64,000 nucleotides of DNA from Siphonodentalium dalli (Eukaryota > Mollusca > Scaphopoda > Gadilida > Siphonodentaliidae). The first letter of the stretch is position 1; each line of letters opens with the position of its first letter. The notes beneath the pieces are model-generated. The model ran no database searches. It worked only from the letters and a program-made list of their open reading frames with translations, and was not told the origin of the DNA. Shown here one piece after another: positions 1 through 11,387 of the stretch. Location of the stretch: positions 198,384,935 to 198,448,934 of the forward strand of contig CP136061.1 of assembly GCA_032622095.1 (NCBI GenBank). Direction: 5' to 3'. A program made the position numbers and the translations under genes.

Positions 1-821
1 CTGTCTTTAATATTGTTACCGTTGTTTTGCGGTTTTAAGGGATGTTACTATTTTAACAGCAATACGGTACCCATCAGTACCCATTGAAGGCCATCCATAC
101 CTTTAAAATTTCCAAATCAATAACTAACAGGAGACACAGGGTATTATATGAGGGGGGACTTGCTTTTTTATGTGTGTATATACCATCGGAGAAAGTTTAG
201 GGAAGAGACACAACATCTTTATCAATGCGCCTTTGGCTTGGCATCAGAATGATAGACACATCAAGTTCAGATCTGGGGCCGTCTCTGAATTAATCTGTCT
301 CTTTCAGAACTTATTAACCCTACCATTACTAGAGTTCCTGAAATTTTGCAAAATCCCTATGCTGATGCATTCTTTCATAAGTATATGAGAGCCTCACATA
401 TATAAGAGATTAAATTAACCTTATAATATTCAGTCCTTCCCAGGAGACGGGAGTGATTGCTCTCGCACCCGTAAGCACTTGTAATTTTCAATTTACTGGT
501 GCTGAAATTCGCACCCGTCTGAAAAAATCACCCGTCCCTCTTCGCAAAATACTAATGGAGACTGTAATTGTTGGTTCAATATTGAACTTTTTTAAGGTTT
601 ATGTAGATCCTTTACAAACTATGGCATATTAAAGTGTAACTAGACATACATGTAGGTCTATTCCACAATGACCTTTTGGTTGAGCAAAAACCCAACATAC
701 AATTATAATTTAGGTGCCATATTACACCCGTCTTCTGCATTACATGTTATTATTATTAGGGAGCAAATAAATGCTCTAGTTGTGTTTTCCTCGTGGGAAG
801 AACTGAATATATATCTTGACA
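1..821. other. AT-rich intergenic sequence, no gene seen
   Basis: I find no domain, splice-flanked exon or repeat boundary that I can defend here. Open frames are short and have no recognisable composition. Confidence 0.5.
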
Positions 822-898
822 GCCAGTGCATTCTCTAATATATGGGAGACTTGCATATCTAAGAAAATTCACTGGCACAGGATCTTTAATGCTGCACT
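822..898. repeat. TATATAAGAG hairpin repeat, copy 1
   Basis: A degenerate palindrome. It opens with GCCAGTGCATTCTC and closes with a complementary ATTCACTGGC, with the GGGAGACTTGCATAT core between. It is followed by a 'cacagg..ctttaatgctgca' flank that recurs reverse-complemented near 4571 and 5491. Other copies lie near 6243 and 30715. The stems contain TATATAAGAG, which resembles a TATA box, but no transcript is evident. Confidence 0.6.
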
Positions 899-1120
899 AA
901 TCATCTTGGTTTTGACATACATTTGTTTTCAGTTTGTTAAATTCAGAAAAAGGTGGACGAAAGGTGGGCAAAATTCATGTCTGTGGTCAATCAAGAGACA
1001 CGGCAGAATTTAAGTCACAATGATTGTAACTCTCTTGTCACATTCTGGTGATTTCTTTCCAGACTGATAAATTATCAATGAACTATTGAATTGGATGATA
1101 GCTTGAGATTCTTCACTTAA

Positions 1121-1447
1121 AGGTGTAATGTCCACTAAATCTGACCATTTTTATGACCTCAACATAATATATGCAACAAATGATTGAATTTGAGTCATGA
1201 ATTTGTGCAAAATACACACCTATGTGCTCTATACGATGCAAACAACATGGTAATTATAGTGAAACATTGTAATTATATGAAACTCCAGTCATAAATTCAT
1301 TAACATTATAATTATCATGTTGTTTGTTTCATTCATAAAGTAAATGCGCTAATCCATGGCTCAAATTCATTCATTTGTTGCATATATTCTGTTGATTATA
1401 AAAGAAGATGGTCCCATAAATGGCCGAATTTAGGGTACAGTCCCCCT
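1121..1447. mobile_element. Fold-back MITE flanked by TTAA
   Basis: About 327 bp, bounded by TTAA at 1117-1120 and 1448-1451. The left end (AGGTGTAATGTCC..) and right end (..GTACAGTCCCCCT) are long imperfect inverted repeats. Matching internal blocks such as ATATATGCAACAAATGA occur on both arms, so the whole element folds into one hairpin. A second copy lies at 62270-62466. It has no coding capacity. TTAA targets are typical of piggyBac and some other cut-and-paste families; which family mobilises it is unknown. Confidence 0.65.
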
Positions 1448-1716
1448 TTAATCCATCCCAAATTAGGAAAATTATTTTATTGGTTTCAGGTCAAATTTGA
1501 ATTCTAGTATAATTCTGATAACATAATACATGTTTTGTGAACTTGGGAAATATAGTACCCAAAACTATGGGATAAAGACCAATTCAGAAATATTTCTTTG
1601 TGTAAAGGGGCAAAATAGGGTATGCAATTACAAGGGTGTCGCATAGGTGATGGAGAGATTTATCATGTATAAGACCCACTGGTGAATCATTGGATGTTCC
1701 AGTTGCATTTACCACC

Positions 1717-2523
1717 TCAAGCTATCATCCCATTCTGCCAGTGAACAGACCCCAAATCTGAACTAAAATAGAAAGCCAACAGCTCTCTCTGTTGCTTTGC
1801 AGCAGTGTCACAATTAAGTGATTTTGTCGGAGCCATATTTACCAACCTCTCAGTGGAGGCCCTCCACTTACCAGGAGTGATAATATGGTGCTCATCTTCT
1901 TGGTCTGTATAACAGAGATGAGCACCAGGCTGATGATCAATCATGAAATTGTGCAGCACACATGCTGCAAGAACAACATACTCTGTATGTTCCGGTTCCA
2001 AACAGATTGTGGTGAGGAACACCCGCAATCGATTGGCTAAAATAACAAAAGCATTTTCAACTACCCTGCGTGCTCTGCTTAGTCGGTAGTTAAATAATCG
2101 ATGTGCCACATTGTCGGTCTTGTGAGAAAAAGGCTTCATCAATCCTTTCGTCATAGCAAAGGCATCATCGCCGACGAGGTGGAAATCAACGTTGTTGACA
2201 GTTCCCCTGAGTGGTTCGGGATCTGGAATCCCCAATGATTTGCTTTGCATTCTCTGATAGAGGGCGCCAGTGGTATAAACACCATAATCGCCGCATCTAC
2301 CATTGCTGCCAACATCAATATATAGAAATCTGTAATTAGCATCAACAAGAGCCATCATCATAATACTGTGGAACTTTTTATAGTTGTAAAAAGTGGAACC
2401 AGCATTTGACGGTTGTTTAATGGCAATGTGTTTTCCATCTATAGCGCCAATGCACTGTGGATAATTCCACTTTTCTTCGAACTCAGTTGCCACATTTCGC
2501 CAATCTTCTTCAGTTGAAGGTGT
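1717..2523 (-). CDS. Harbinger (HARBI1-like) transposase, exon 3
   Basis: Encodes about 268 residues of the DDE_Tnp_4 nuclease domain of a PIF/Harbinger transposase, which cuts and joins transposon ends in the nucleus. Visible landmarks are GAIDGKH (first catalytic Asp), the NYKKFHS block, LVGDDAF (second Asp) and SRARRVVENAFVILANR (catalytic Glu), then HNFMI and the C-terminus. The frame is open to the stop at 1717. The 5' edge is a splice acceptor (..ttgtag then ACACCTTCAACTGAAG, coding TPSTEEDW), in phase 0. Exon 2 at 4260-4375 ends in phase 0 and exon 1 lies at 12958-13283. All three join in frame, giving about 400 residues, the usual length of the family. All catalytic residues are present, so a recently active or domesticated copy are both possible. 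Confidence 0.85.
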   Translation of the reverse strand, partial: TPSTEEDWRNVATEFEEKWNYPQCIGAIDGKHIAIKQPSNAGSTFYNYKKFHSIMMMALVDANYRFLYIDVGSNGRCGDYGVYTTGALYQRMQSKSLGIPDPEPLRGTVNNVDFHLVGDDAFAMTKGLMKPFSHKTDNVAHRLFNYRLSRARRVVENAFVILANRLRVFLTTICLEPEHTEYVVLAACVLHNFMIDHQPGAHLCYTDQEDEHHIITPGKWRASTERLVNMAPTKSLNCDTAAKQQRELLAFYFSSDLGSVHWQNGMIA

Positions 2524-2958
2524 CTACAATATGAAAACAAGTATACATAGATGTATTATTGTATTCCAGGCCAAGTGTGCAAAATTAGTTTTGGATATCA
2601 TATGAGAGGGTGTTACCCCCTGTCAATTGGGTTATGCATTCTGTATTGGATATCCCAATAAAACACGCTGCTAACATTGCCAAAAATATGAAGCAAATCG
2701 ACCATAGCATTCCATAGAAAACATTCGCCATTGAGTCACTGCATTTAATTAAGATATAAGAATGACTGTGTTGTCAATTTAATATAATATTTGTGAAATT
2801 ACTATTTTGAACAAGATTATACTCCATTTATAATTGATCACCTTACTGGAGTGTTTCATATCACTTTAAGAGAGATATTATAAAATTAACTGACTTTTAC
2901 AATTGAAGTGTGTAATAGAGAAACAAATAATAATTAATCTCTTGTTTTTTTTTTAAGG

Positions 2959-3272
2959 AAGAAATGGACTCTGCGATGCAGGATATTGATACTTTTGATG
3001 CAGATGACATATTGTCTGAAACAAACTCTCCGCCAGCCAAACTTAAATGCACACCAAAATCTAGGGCGAAGCGGCGAGATAATGTGGAGTTGACCATCCT
3101 CAGGCAACTGTCAGGATCATTAGCTTCAAATGATGTTGACGATGATGATGATGACAATGGAGCATTTGGCATTTATATAGCTAAGTGTCTGAGAAAATTG
3201 GACCCAGAAACAAGCATTCACCGCAGACAGGAAATGCAGACCATATTATTTAAATATCAAATTCAACCATAA
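2959..3272 (+). CDS. BESS-like C-terminal exon of a Harbinger accessory (MADF-type) protein
   Basis: A strong acceptor (long T-tract, then AAG) precedes GAAGAAATGGACTCTG. The exon encodes about 104 residues: an acidic and basic linker (CTPKSRAKRRDN, an acidic DDDDDD run) and a C-terminal FGIYIAKCLRKLDPE...QTILF block. That block resembles the BESS motif at the end of MADF-domain proteins. In PIF/Harbinger transposons a second gene encodes a MADF or Myb-like DNA-binding partner that brings the transposase into the nucleus. The MADF exon itself is not visible. An AATAAA lies at 3303-3308, after a threefold AAAAGAGTAT repeat. The exon sits antisense inside intron 2 of the transposase model, so the arrangement is rearranged or nested. 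Family assignment rests on the motif alone. Confidence 0.5.
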
Positions 3273-3309
3273 AAGAGTATAAAAGAGTATAAAAGAGTAT
3301 AAAATAAAA

Positions 3310-4259
3310 TTAATAACATTTCTATATATGAATTACAATTGGAATAAACTACTTTATCATACCCTTATAGACAATTTTATCTTTATTTTATTCACAAAAT
3401 AGTTATTTGTAGTCATGAAAATCAGGACGGGCGGCCTTTGTTGTAGGTTCTAATTTAGAAATAAAATTTATCAAATTATGATCGCTTTCTCAAGAATATA
3501 GTAATAGAATTGCATAATGATGATATAAATGCGATATTATTCACAAAACACGCTTGTGTCTGAGAAAATACAGGTCGACTAGTTTCTCGCAAAACGCTCA
3601 GTGGTTGTTTATAAGCAGTCACGATATTGCGCCATTTCTGTATTCGTGCTTTATACGTTGATTGTAAAACCCCTAATTTTTGGTGTGCCTACTTAGAACT
3701 CATAGTAGTAGTCCATATTTGGTATGTATTCAGGGTTCGCGGTGGATCAAAATTTACTTTCGCCAACTAATTTGCCAAATGAAAATATTTTGTGTACAAT
3801 GGTTTCTTCATCAGAATGGCACATTACAAGCGGATTACCTATGTAAACACCACCACCATCACATTAAATGCTTTTTCCTAGACCTTATAGAACACCGCTA
3901 ATATAATTATATTGTAAGAGTTTTCTGAAATGAATGGTAATGATTGACCAATATTTTTCAACTTTCGTGAGGAATTAAAAAGTGACTTGCCAAAACTTTT
4001 GCCAAATGAAAATACTTTTTGCCAAATGTGAATTATGTTCGCCATTGGCAAATTTGTGATTGGTATAAGAACAATATCTGCCTATTATATAATATTCTTT
4101 CCGTTTTATATATGGTGGTTGTGGATGTAACTAATTTAACACCTATACCTGCAGCGAAGGCCGTCATATCATTAAAGAGATGAATGTGATGTGGACCACT
4201 GATGTTACAATAATATTGCAAACACCACTACATTGTATTTATTTGTGTCTGCTTATTAC
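3310..4259. other. Intronic sequence of the transposase model, no further gene
   Basis: AT-rich. A short phrase (TTTGCCAAATGAAAATA) recurs near 3771 and 4002. I see no exon-like frame. Confidence 0.4.
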
Positions 4260-4375
4260 CTTCAAATATCTTTCTTTCAGGTTGTTATATATGACCCTAG
4301 TTGTGTGTTTCACAATTCCGGAAATTGTTCTCTCTCCTACCCGGAAATGAAATGCGAGACTTGTAAATGTTTCAC
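4260..4375 (-). CDS. Harbinger transposase, exon 2 (small internal exon)
   Basis: A 116-nt exon bounded on the minus strand by an acceptor (..gatttttcag) and a donor (GAAG|gtaata). It encodes ETFTSLAFHFRVGERTIS followed by GIVKHTTRVIYNNLKERYLK. This is the helix-turn-helix-like segment that precedes the DDE domain in HARBI1-type transposases (consensus around 'SLa..FrvG.sTIs.iv'). It enters in phase 1, matching exon 1, which ends in LRFLAT plus one base. It leaves in phase 0, matching exon 3. No homologous exon 1 occurs in the next 500 bp upstream; the fitting one is 8.6 kb away at 12958-13283. Confidence 0.8.
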
Positions 4376-4570
4376 CTGAAAAATCAATAGAAATGTCACA
4401 AAACGTTACTTTCTTTCCCACTTGTAGATGAGATTCCTGGACTATATTTGTGCCATATCATGACATTTCAATTGGCTTTTATGTTAATCTTTGATTAATT
4501 CAAGAACACACTACTCTTCTTTTGTGCACTATTCATACGTATCAGATTTCTTTATTCCATACATTCAAAG

Positions 4571-4661
4571 CTGTTGCAGCATTAAAGACCATGTGCCAGT
4601 ACATTCTATTATATATGCGAGTCTCCCATATGGAGCTTTGCACATATTAAGAGAATACACT
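4571..4661. repeat. TATATAAGAG hairpin repeat, copy 2
   Basis: Starts with the 'ttgcagcattaaagacc' flank, then TGTGCCAGTACATTCT..ATATATGCGAGTCTCCC, and returns as an imperfect complement. Diverged relative to the copy at 5491. Confidence 0.55.
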
Positions 4662-4901
4662 TACTATTTATGAGCATTAATAGTGCTAAAAACATTAAAA
4701 AAAAATATTTAATTTGGACTTTTTCTCAAAATATCAATAAAAAGTTTAGGATCGGCGGATTATTTTTAGGGTCGGTCGATGTACGGAAACATAGTATCTT
4801 TTTGTTTGGCTTTATGTGTGTCATACACGGTTGAGCCCCAGCTGGAACCTCCAGGATGCATTGGTACTAGCAGTGCCTGGCTAATAGCCCACACGATCAT
4901 G

Positions 4902-5331
4902 CAGTCATTATTGACACATGTAAAGAATGACTGCACTGTACCAATTAATCGTCGTACCTTGCAATTATGTTGTCCAGAAATAGTCCAGTGCATTTATGAG
5001 AAAAAATGCCAAACCTGGAATAAGTACATAAACCCTCCATAAACAACATACACAAAATTGCAAAAATCAGAAAAAGGGAAATTGGTGAATTTCGTAAAAT
5101 AAATTTGGGGAAATTTGGTCAAATCATCAATTTATGGATTTGATTCCGATTTTTAGTATGTTGTTTATGGAGGATATATGTACCAATTCCAGCAAAAAAA
5201 ATTCTGTTGCAATTAGTTCTGGGTAAAACCATAAATGCACTGGACTAAAAGCCAGCTGGCATCATCACAGAGGGCAGTTAAGGGCTAAGAGGTACATAGA
5301 CCCATATCAAAGTCATCCAGCAGTATGTAAC
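4902..5331. repeat. 430-bp dispersed repeat, copy 1
   Basis: Nearly identical, in the same orientation, to 8729-9162. The pair shares everything from CAGTCATTATTGACACATG to CATCCAGCAGTATGTAA and diverges abruptly outside. The 267-bp fold-back at 4981-5247 is embedded in both copies, so the larger unit moved or was duplicated after that insertion. Confidence 0.8.
4981..5247. mobile_element. Fold-back MITE with TAGTCCAG termini
   Basis: The ends are TAGTCCAGTGCATTTATG and its inverse CATAAATGCACTGGACTA, an 18-bp TIR. A second inverted pair lies inside (CCTCCATAAACAACATAC and its complement). AAA flanks both sides, which may be a 3-bp target duplication. The sister copy is 8808-9080. It has no coding capacity. 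Confidence 0.65.
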
Positions 5332-5490
5332 GTATAAAGTTACTTTATTAGGCCAATATAAAAATATTGCTTGATTTACATCCCCTCCCGACACTATTGT
5401 TTAGTCCCCTGCTCCATATTTTTTATTTGAATATTTTTTATGCAAATTTTTGTTCTCATGCCTTAACTGTTTCGTGATGGGAGCTGTGCT

Positions 5491-5685
5491 GATGCAGCAT
5501 TAAAGACCCTGTGCCAGTGCAGTCTCTTATATATGCGAGTCTCCCAAAGGGGGCCTAGCATATATAAGAGAATGCACTGGCTTACAAGATCAAGGTAAAT
5601 ATTGTTAGGCCAATGCATTCTCTTATATATGCGAGATGCCCTATGGGTGACTCGCATATATAAGAGAATGCATTGGCACAGGGTT
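5491..5685. repeat. TATATAAGAG hairpin repeat, double copy
   Basis: Two successive near-perfect hairpins, each built from CTCTTATATATGCGAG and its complement, with GCCAGTGC/GCACTGGC stems. They are separated by a short 'ttacaagatcaaggtaaa' linker. This is the best-preserved member of the family. Confidence 0.7.
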
Positions 5686-6242
5686 TTCGAAAAAATCAGG
5701 AAGCTCCTGTCATGGAAGGGTTAATCATCAAATTACATTTCAATGATCTATTAATCAGTCTATTTTGGTCAAATAGGGACAATCTAAATCACTTTGTAAT
5801 ATATAAGATAGGATACTGCATAAATATCTAGAACTCTCCATATCTATGTTAGGAAGAATAAAATATAAAAAATAAAATTCGCCCTCCTGCCCCATTTTTC
5901 TGAAAAAGTTGGATGTAAATCTAGCAATTTATTTTTATTGACCTTAGTTGAAAAAATATTACTAGAAATCTGCGCGATTTCCATTGAAGATGTAAATTAA
6001 TGAAAGTGTCAATGACACTGTAGCTCAACTTATGTGGGGGTATAATTTAATGGTTGACAGTAAATGGAGGAATTAGGAAAGGTACTAATTGAAATGTCTA
6101 AGAGAGACCAAAATGTGAAGAGAGACCAAAAATAAATATTGGTGGAAGTAGGAATGACAAGGTAAATGAATGAACAATATTAACTAGACAGTAAGGGCAG
6201 GAATTGCAGCAACAACTCCTTTATTATCAGACCATGGACACT
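5686..6242. other. Intergenic sequence, nothing recognised
   Basis: AT-rich; no frames of interest. A local GAGAGACCAAAA phrase occurs twice near 6103-6130. Confidence 0.4.
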
Positions 6243-6362
6243 CTATTACTCTATGTACTCTTATATATGTTGAGGCATCCTATGAGCGACTTTATATATC
6301 GGAGATTGCATTGACACATGGGCAGGGAGCCTCGCATATATAACAGAATACACTGGCTTACA
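6243..6362. repeat. TATATAAGAG hairpin repeat, copy 4
   Basis: Degenerate hairpin with ACTCTTATATATG and CTCGCATATATAACAGAAT arms, ending in CACTGGCTTACAAGGTAAA. The same linker follows the first hairpin at 5491. Confidence 0.55.
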
Positions 6363-6419
6363 AGGTAAAGATTATTAGGGTCTCTTAAATCCAAAATGGA
6401 TGTAGGGAGTGCCAAATGA

Positions 6420-6725
6420 TTTAGTGATGCAAAGAGTAAAATCCAAGATGGCCACCAGCGGCCATGTTTTTTAGCCAAATGACCACAAAATGACTCGTTC
6501 CCATCTAGAGGTTACCTCAATCGTCCATATGAAGTTTGGTGATGATCGGATCAGAGATGTAGTTTGTAGGATGTGTCAAAGGATTTAGTGATGGGAAGAG
6601 TAAAATCCAAGATGGCCACCACCGGCCATGTTTTTGGCCAAATTATCCTAAAAATTGGTGTTTCATGATCGGATCAGAGATGTAGTCTGTAGGATGTGTC
6701 AAAGGATTTAGTTTCTATTTTTATT
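6420..6725. repeat. Two units of the ATCCAAGATGGCC tandem repeat
   Basis: Two ~171-bp units, each starting AGAGTAAAATCCAAGATGG followed by a GGCCAT half, with a third partial unit. The same family forms the longer array at 19550-20690. Confidence 0.75.
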
Positions 6726-6989
6726 TCAAAGCATCCTAAAAAAAATAATCAGTGACTTGAAAATTAAGTGGGACTTTAATGAAACTGTTCGATTTTGTCC
6801 TCATCAGAGTTACGGACATTTTTTTTACTTAGAATTTCACTGCATTGAAATTAGGGGTATATCAGATATTCTTTGTAAGCTCAAATCATTATTTTATTTT
6901 GCAGTACCACAATTCCAAATTTCTAAAGGGCGTATTTTGCCATGCTCTTGTTGAAGTTTGTTGTTTCTCGAGATGTGTAATAAAATGTG

Positions 6990-7375
6990 GCCAAGAAACA
7001 CATTCTCAAATGGACGGTTTCAGACAGAAATGCGAATGAAGATGGATAACTCTAAAATCAAGTTGTAATATTTTGTGATACTTGAGCGATAATATGGCCA
7101 TATTTTGTTGATCCCAGCACAATTATTGAAGTTACGACATGAACAGACACCCGACGGACCAAAAAACCACTATTTCCAGATAAACAAAGATGAATAACTC
7201 TAGAATGGAAAATCATAACAAAACGATGGCCCTCTATTTAATGTCCTCATAGTAGTGAACATCCATACCTAATTTCATTGAGATCCGAGCACTACTGTTC
7301 AAGTTATGACATGAACAGACATCGGACGGATGTACATGCACGCACGCACGGACAGACAGGTGCAAAACAGTATAA
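6990..7375. repeat. Tandem ~180-bp units ending in a GGACAGACAGG simple repeat
   Basis: Two units anchored on 'agatg(g/a)ataactcta(a/g)aat' and 'gacatgaacagacaccgacgga', closing with a CGCACGCACGGACAGACAG microsatellite. Such core repeat plus CGGA/GGAC tracts is a common layout of non-autonomous elements in bivalve genomes; that link is by memory of the family type. Confidence 0.55.
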
Positions 7376-7599
7376 TAAGGATATTGAGTGTCCTGTAACC
7401 CCTGATATCAAAATAATGGATCGTTATTTGTAAAATAATGTCAACAGACAGTTGGACAGACAGATGGAAAGACGAATGATGGTTGATCCGGATGTCATCA
7501 TTATACATGTATGTTCCATACATGGTATACATACAATGCACACATAAAATGCACATTAACAGATCATTCCAGGCAGGTATAAATTATTTAAAGCCAATT

Positions 7600-8728
7600 A
7601 TGGTGCTGGGTATTCATACAGTGACCCATTTGAACAATTCTGAACGCCAGTCATACAAGGACCCTCCATGCCAAATATAAGCTAAATAAGTCAAATGATT
7701 TGTGAGAATAATTCGCTTTAAGAATTACTATGGAGAGAAAGAGTTATTGGCCCTGGCTTCGTAACTATTTGACCTGGTGACCTAATTTTAACAAATCTGA
7801 ATGTGAGTTACCCAGTAAACATCCACACTAAATGTGAACCCATTTGTCTTATGGTTCTGGAGAAAATATTTAAAGAATTGTTGACATATTGATGGACGGA
7901 GGGATGAATGGACAGATGAGGAGTAATTATATCATAATCATAGTATGGATGGATGGACAGACAAACGACAGTTGAATGGATAGATGGACAGACAAACGAC
8001 AGTTGAATGGATAGATGGACAGACAAACGACAGTTTATCCTGACATAGCGACTTGGCATTAGGGTAGGTAGGGAATTTGTTTTTTAATTTTATTTCGATA
8101 TGTTTTATCCAGCTGTAGAAATATTGAACTACCTTGACCAAAGTGACATAAAATGCCAACCCGTGCTGTGGGGAAAGTATTACTTGATCAACACAGTGGA
8201 AATATACATTAAGATTGATAAAAAAATTTGGAGTTATGTCCCTGGCTCCGCCCACATTTGACCCAGTGACCTGATTTGAACAAATCTGAACCCCAGTCAC
8301 CCAAGGATCCTTCATACCAAATAGGAACCCATATAGCCTGATGGTATTTGAGAAGAAGTCATTTTAAGAATACTATGGAGGGAAAGAGTTATGGCACTGG
8401 CTTCGCAACTATTTCACCAAGTGAACTCATTTGAACAAATCTGAATGTGAATCACCTAGGGAACATCCACACCAAATATGAAACCATTCGGTCTTATCGT
8501 TCTGAAGAAGATGTTTAAAAGAATTACTATGGTGGTAAAGAGTTATGGCCCTGGCTTCGCAACTATTTGACCCAGTGACCTCATTTGAACAAATCCGAAT
8601 GGGAGTCACCTAGGGAACATCCACACCAAATATGAACCCATTCCATCCAATGGAATCAGAGGAGAAGATGTTCAAAGAATTGTTGACGGACGGGGGATGG
8701 ACAGACGGATGGTCTCAGGTGAGCTAAA
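7600..8728. repeat. Tandem ~165-180-bp units ('GGCCCTGGCTTCG' family)
   Basis: At least four degenerate units share 'aagagttatggccctggcttcgcaac', 'tttgaacaaatctgaa' and 'gaacatccacaccaaatatgaaccc'. The array ends in GACGGACGG-type simple sequence. Any open frames inside are repeat artefacts. Confidence 0.75.
7952..8037. repeat. 31-bp minisatellite
   Basis: About 2.8 copies of a 31-bp unit beginning GATGGACAGACAAACGACAG, embedded in the larger tandem family. Confidence 0.85.
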
Positions 8729-9162
8729 CAGTCATTATTGACACATGTTAAGAATGACTGCACTGTACCAGTTAATCGTCGTACCTTGCAATTATGTTGT
8801 CCAGAAATAGTCCAGTGCATTTATGAGAAAAAATGCCAAACCCGGAATAAGTACATAAACCCTCCATAAACAACATACAAAAAATTGCAAAAATCAGAAA
8901 AAGGGAAATTGGTGAATTTCGTGAAATAAATTTGGGGAAATTTGGTCAAATCATCAATTTATGGATTTGATTCCGATTTTTAGTATGTTGTTTATGGAGG
9001 ATATACATGTATGTACCAATTCCAGCAAATAAAATTATGTTGCAATTAGTTCTGGGTAAAACCATAACTGCACTGGACTAAAAACCAGCTGGCATCATCA
9101 CAGAGGGCAGTTAAGGGCTAAGAGGTACATAGACCCATATCAAAGTCATCCAGCAGTATGTA
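8729..9162. repeat. 430-bp dispersed repeat, copy 2 (contains MITE 8808-9080)
   Basis: Direct copy of 4902-5331. The TAGTCCAG fold-back is at 8808-9080, again flanked by AAA. The few differences include a short ATGT expansion near 9005. Confidence 0.8.
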
Positions 9163-9399
9163 ATGTAAGTTGCGTAGCTTGAGAACAATATTACTCTGAA
9201 TGGTATCATATAGCATGTCATATAAAATTAGCTACGGACTGTATTTGCACTCATGGAATTTCTCCTAGCTAATCAACTCAATATTTATTGCCAATATTGT
9301 GCCATCGAATCAAAAAATCAAAGCAATTTTGTGTTGGGCCACCCCTGTGCCACTATTTCTATATTTAACTAGAGGTGTGACTGTCCCAATGGGACTAAG

Positions 9400-10135
9400 G
9401 ATACCCCCCCCCCCCCGTGTTTTAAAAATACTAAGATGTTTCACATGTCAGTAAACATTTAGTAAAATAATAAAATAACAGTTCCCATTGCAGGTGCACA
9501 ACCCTAACCCTAATCTTAAACCTATTGACCGAAAAATGTAGGAATGAAAGCTCGGTCAAAATTATGCATGTTGCAAAAATTTTCTAAGTCGAAAAAAATA
9601 ACTCCACAAAAATAAGTCGGACAGACATCATAATCGCACGTGCAAAGGTTCCCATGGTACTAAATATCAGTGCCAAGATTAAAAAACATTGACCTAAAAA
9701 TGTAGGAATAAAAGCTCGGACAAAATTATACATGTTGCGAAAATTTTCTAAGTCGAAAAAGGGGGAATAACTCCACCAAAAAAAGTCCGACAGACGGCAT
9801 AATCGCAGATGCACAGGTTCCTATGGTGGTTGATGTCTGTGCCAAATTTCACGGAAATTGATCGCACAACGACTGAGAAAAACTTCAGACAAAATTATAC
9901 ATGTTGCAAAATTTTCTGTCCAAAAAGGGGGAATAACTCCACAAAAAAAAGGTCTGACAGACGTCATAATCGCAGGTGCACAGGTTCCCATGGTGGTTGA
10001 TGTCTGTTCCAAGTTTCACGGAAATTGATCAAAAACCATTGAGAAAAACTCCGGACAAATTTGTGTCCACGGACGGACGGACGACGGACGAGCTGACTCC
10101 AGTATACCCCCTAACTTCGTTGCGGGGGGGTATAA
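9400..10135. repeat. CGGA-tailed tandem element bounded by CCCCC/GGGGG
   Basis: Four ~165-bp units anchored on 'tgaccgaaaaatgtaggaa', 'catgttgc(a/g)aaaattttctaagtcgaaaaa', 'aataactccac' and 'catggtggttgatgtctgt'. A GGATACCCCCC tract precedes the units, and CGGACGGACGACGGAC plus GCGGGGGGGTATAA close them. The inverted CCCC and GGGG borders suggest discrete ends. A related element lies at 18766-19357. Confidence 0.7.
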
Positions 10136-11160
10136 TCTGATATCCTCTGGCCACTATTAATTATTTAAATATTTAAAAATTTGGACATAGCATCCGGCCA
10201 TGATTTTGTTATTTAGAAATATTTGGACAGAGCATCCGGCCACTGTTTACATATTTAAAATAGACAGCCTCAATAAGTCCCAACTTTCTGACCCACTATT
10301 TCCCCTCAACATGCAATATACATCGGTAAGTCATTGGGGGTGGGGGTTCTGAGCTACAATCATGAACACAGGTAAGTTTTGGCAGTCGCTCCAACGAACA
10401 GTGCAGAACTTTTTCCCCAAAACAAGATCTGTATCAAAGAAATGTTTAATTAAAAATAAATCAATTAAATTATTACTAGTTATTATCAGTGTATTTATTC
10501 CCTATCGAATGCATACAAAATTATCCAGTTTACGAATCCAGCATGAGGTTGTCTTCGTCTGAGGAATGGCTTTCGATTTTACAACAAATAGTTTTGATCG
10601 GTACTGTGAACAAAATACAAAGAAAGCAGTGCATGATGCATAACGTGTGTATAGCGCGTGCTCACCTCCTTATGAAACACATGTTACTGTGCTAGACAGT
10701 GTGACATGTGTCTTTTGCCAACCCCAGTAGTCTTTGATGTCGGCTTTTAATATTGCTACTGTTTAAATAAAAGGTGTATCCATCCTATGCTGTTGTGCTT
10801 GAGGGGTGAAGGAGAAGATCTCTCGATCTTTTTGACCATCCCGGGCGCAAACTTCTACTCTCTTCATGATGTTGAGCTTACATGGTTTTAGTTCATTGAC
10901 TTGAGATCTAAGCAAGACGATCTGTGAATTTGGTGATTGAAATGAGGGGCTATTCATAATAATGGAAAAGCCTATGGAGGTACTGATTGAAGATCCAACT
11001 TCCCAACCATTCGAGAGCGTCCAGCTCTGATTGAAACTGGAAGAATAAAGTCAAGTTGGGAGAATGAGGTTGGGAATTTTCAGACAGTAAATAAATTGGA
11101 AACATTGGAATTGTTTTTATTTTTTTTGCAATTAAAATTTATTGATTTTTACTATTAAAA
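10136..11160. other. Intergenic sequence with a small duplicated phrase
   Basis: A 'atttggacatagcatccggcca' phrase is repeated within 10180-10242. No gene is evident in the rest. Confidence 0.4.
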
Positions 11161-11164
11161 TTTA

Positions 11165-11387
11165 AATCGGCTAACCCTTTTGGTTTAACTTGTTGTTGTT
11201 GTAACTCACCCCCCCCCCCAGAAATATTAAAATTTGGGCGGAACTTCCCAGAGAGGCATTGGCCAGATCATTTACGGTTTACCCCAACCGCTGTCTAGCT
11301 ATGTTGTTGTAACTTGTCTACACCCACCCCCCCCCAAATTTTTAATTTGGGAAGAACTTCCCCAAGAGGCGCTGGCCAGATCATTTG
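11165..11387. repeat. Two units of a C-tract repeat ('GGCCAGATCATTT' family)
   Basis: Each unit runs TTGTTGTAACT, a poly-C tract, a TTTGGG(C/A) block with GAACTTCCC, GAGGC and GGCCAGATCATTT. More units occur at 12485-12850. The GATCATTTG at the end of unit two served as the insertion site of the next element. Confidence 0.65.

Noticed and set aside
4779-5042. An 87-residue plus-strand frame with CCPEIVQCIYEK
   Set aside because: It runs into the TAGTCCAG fold-back MITE and its counterpart at 8.8 kb is broken.
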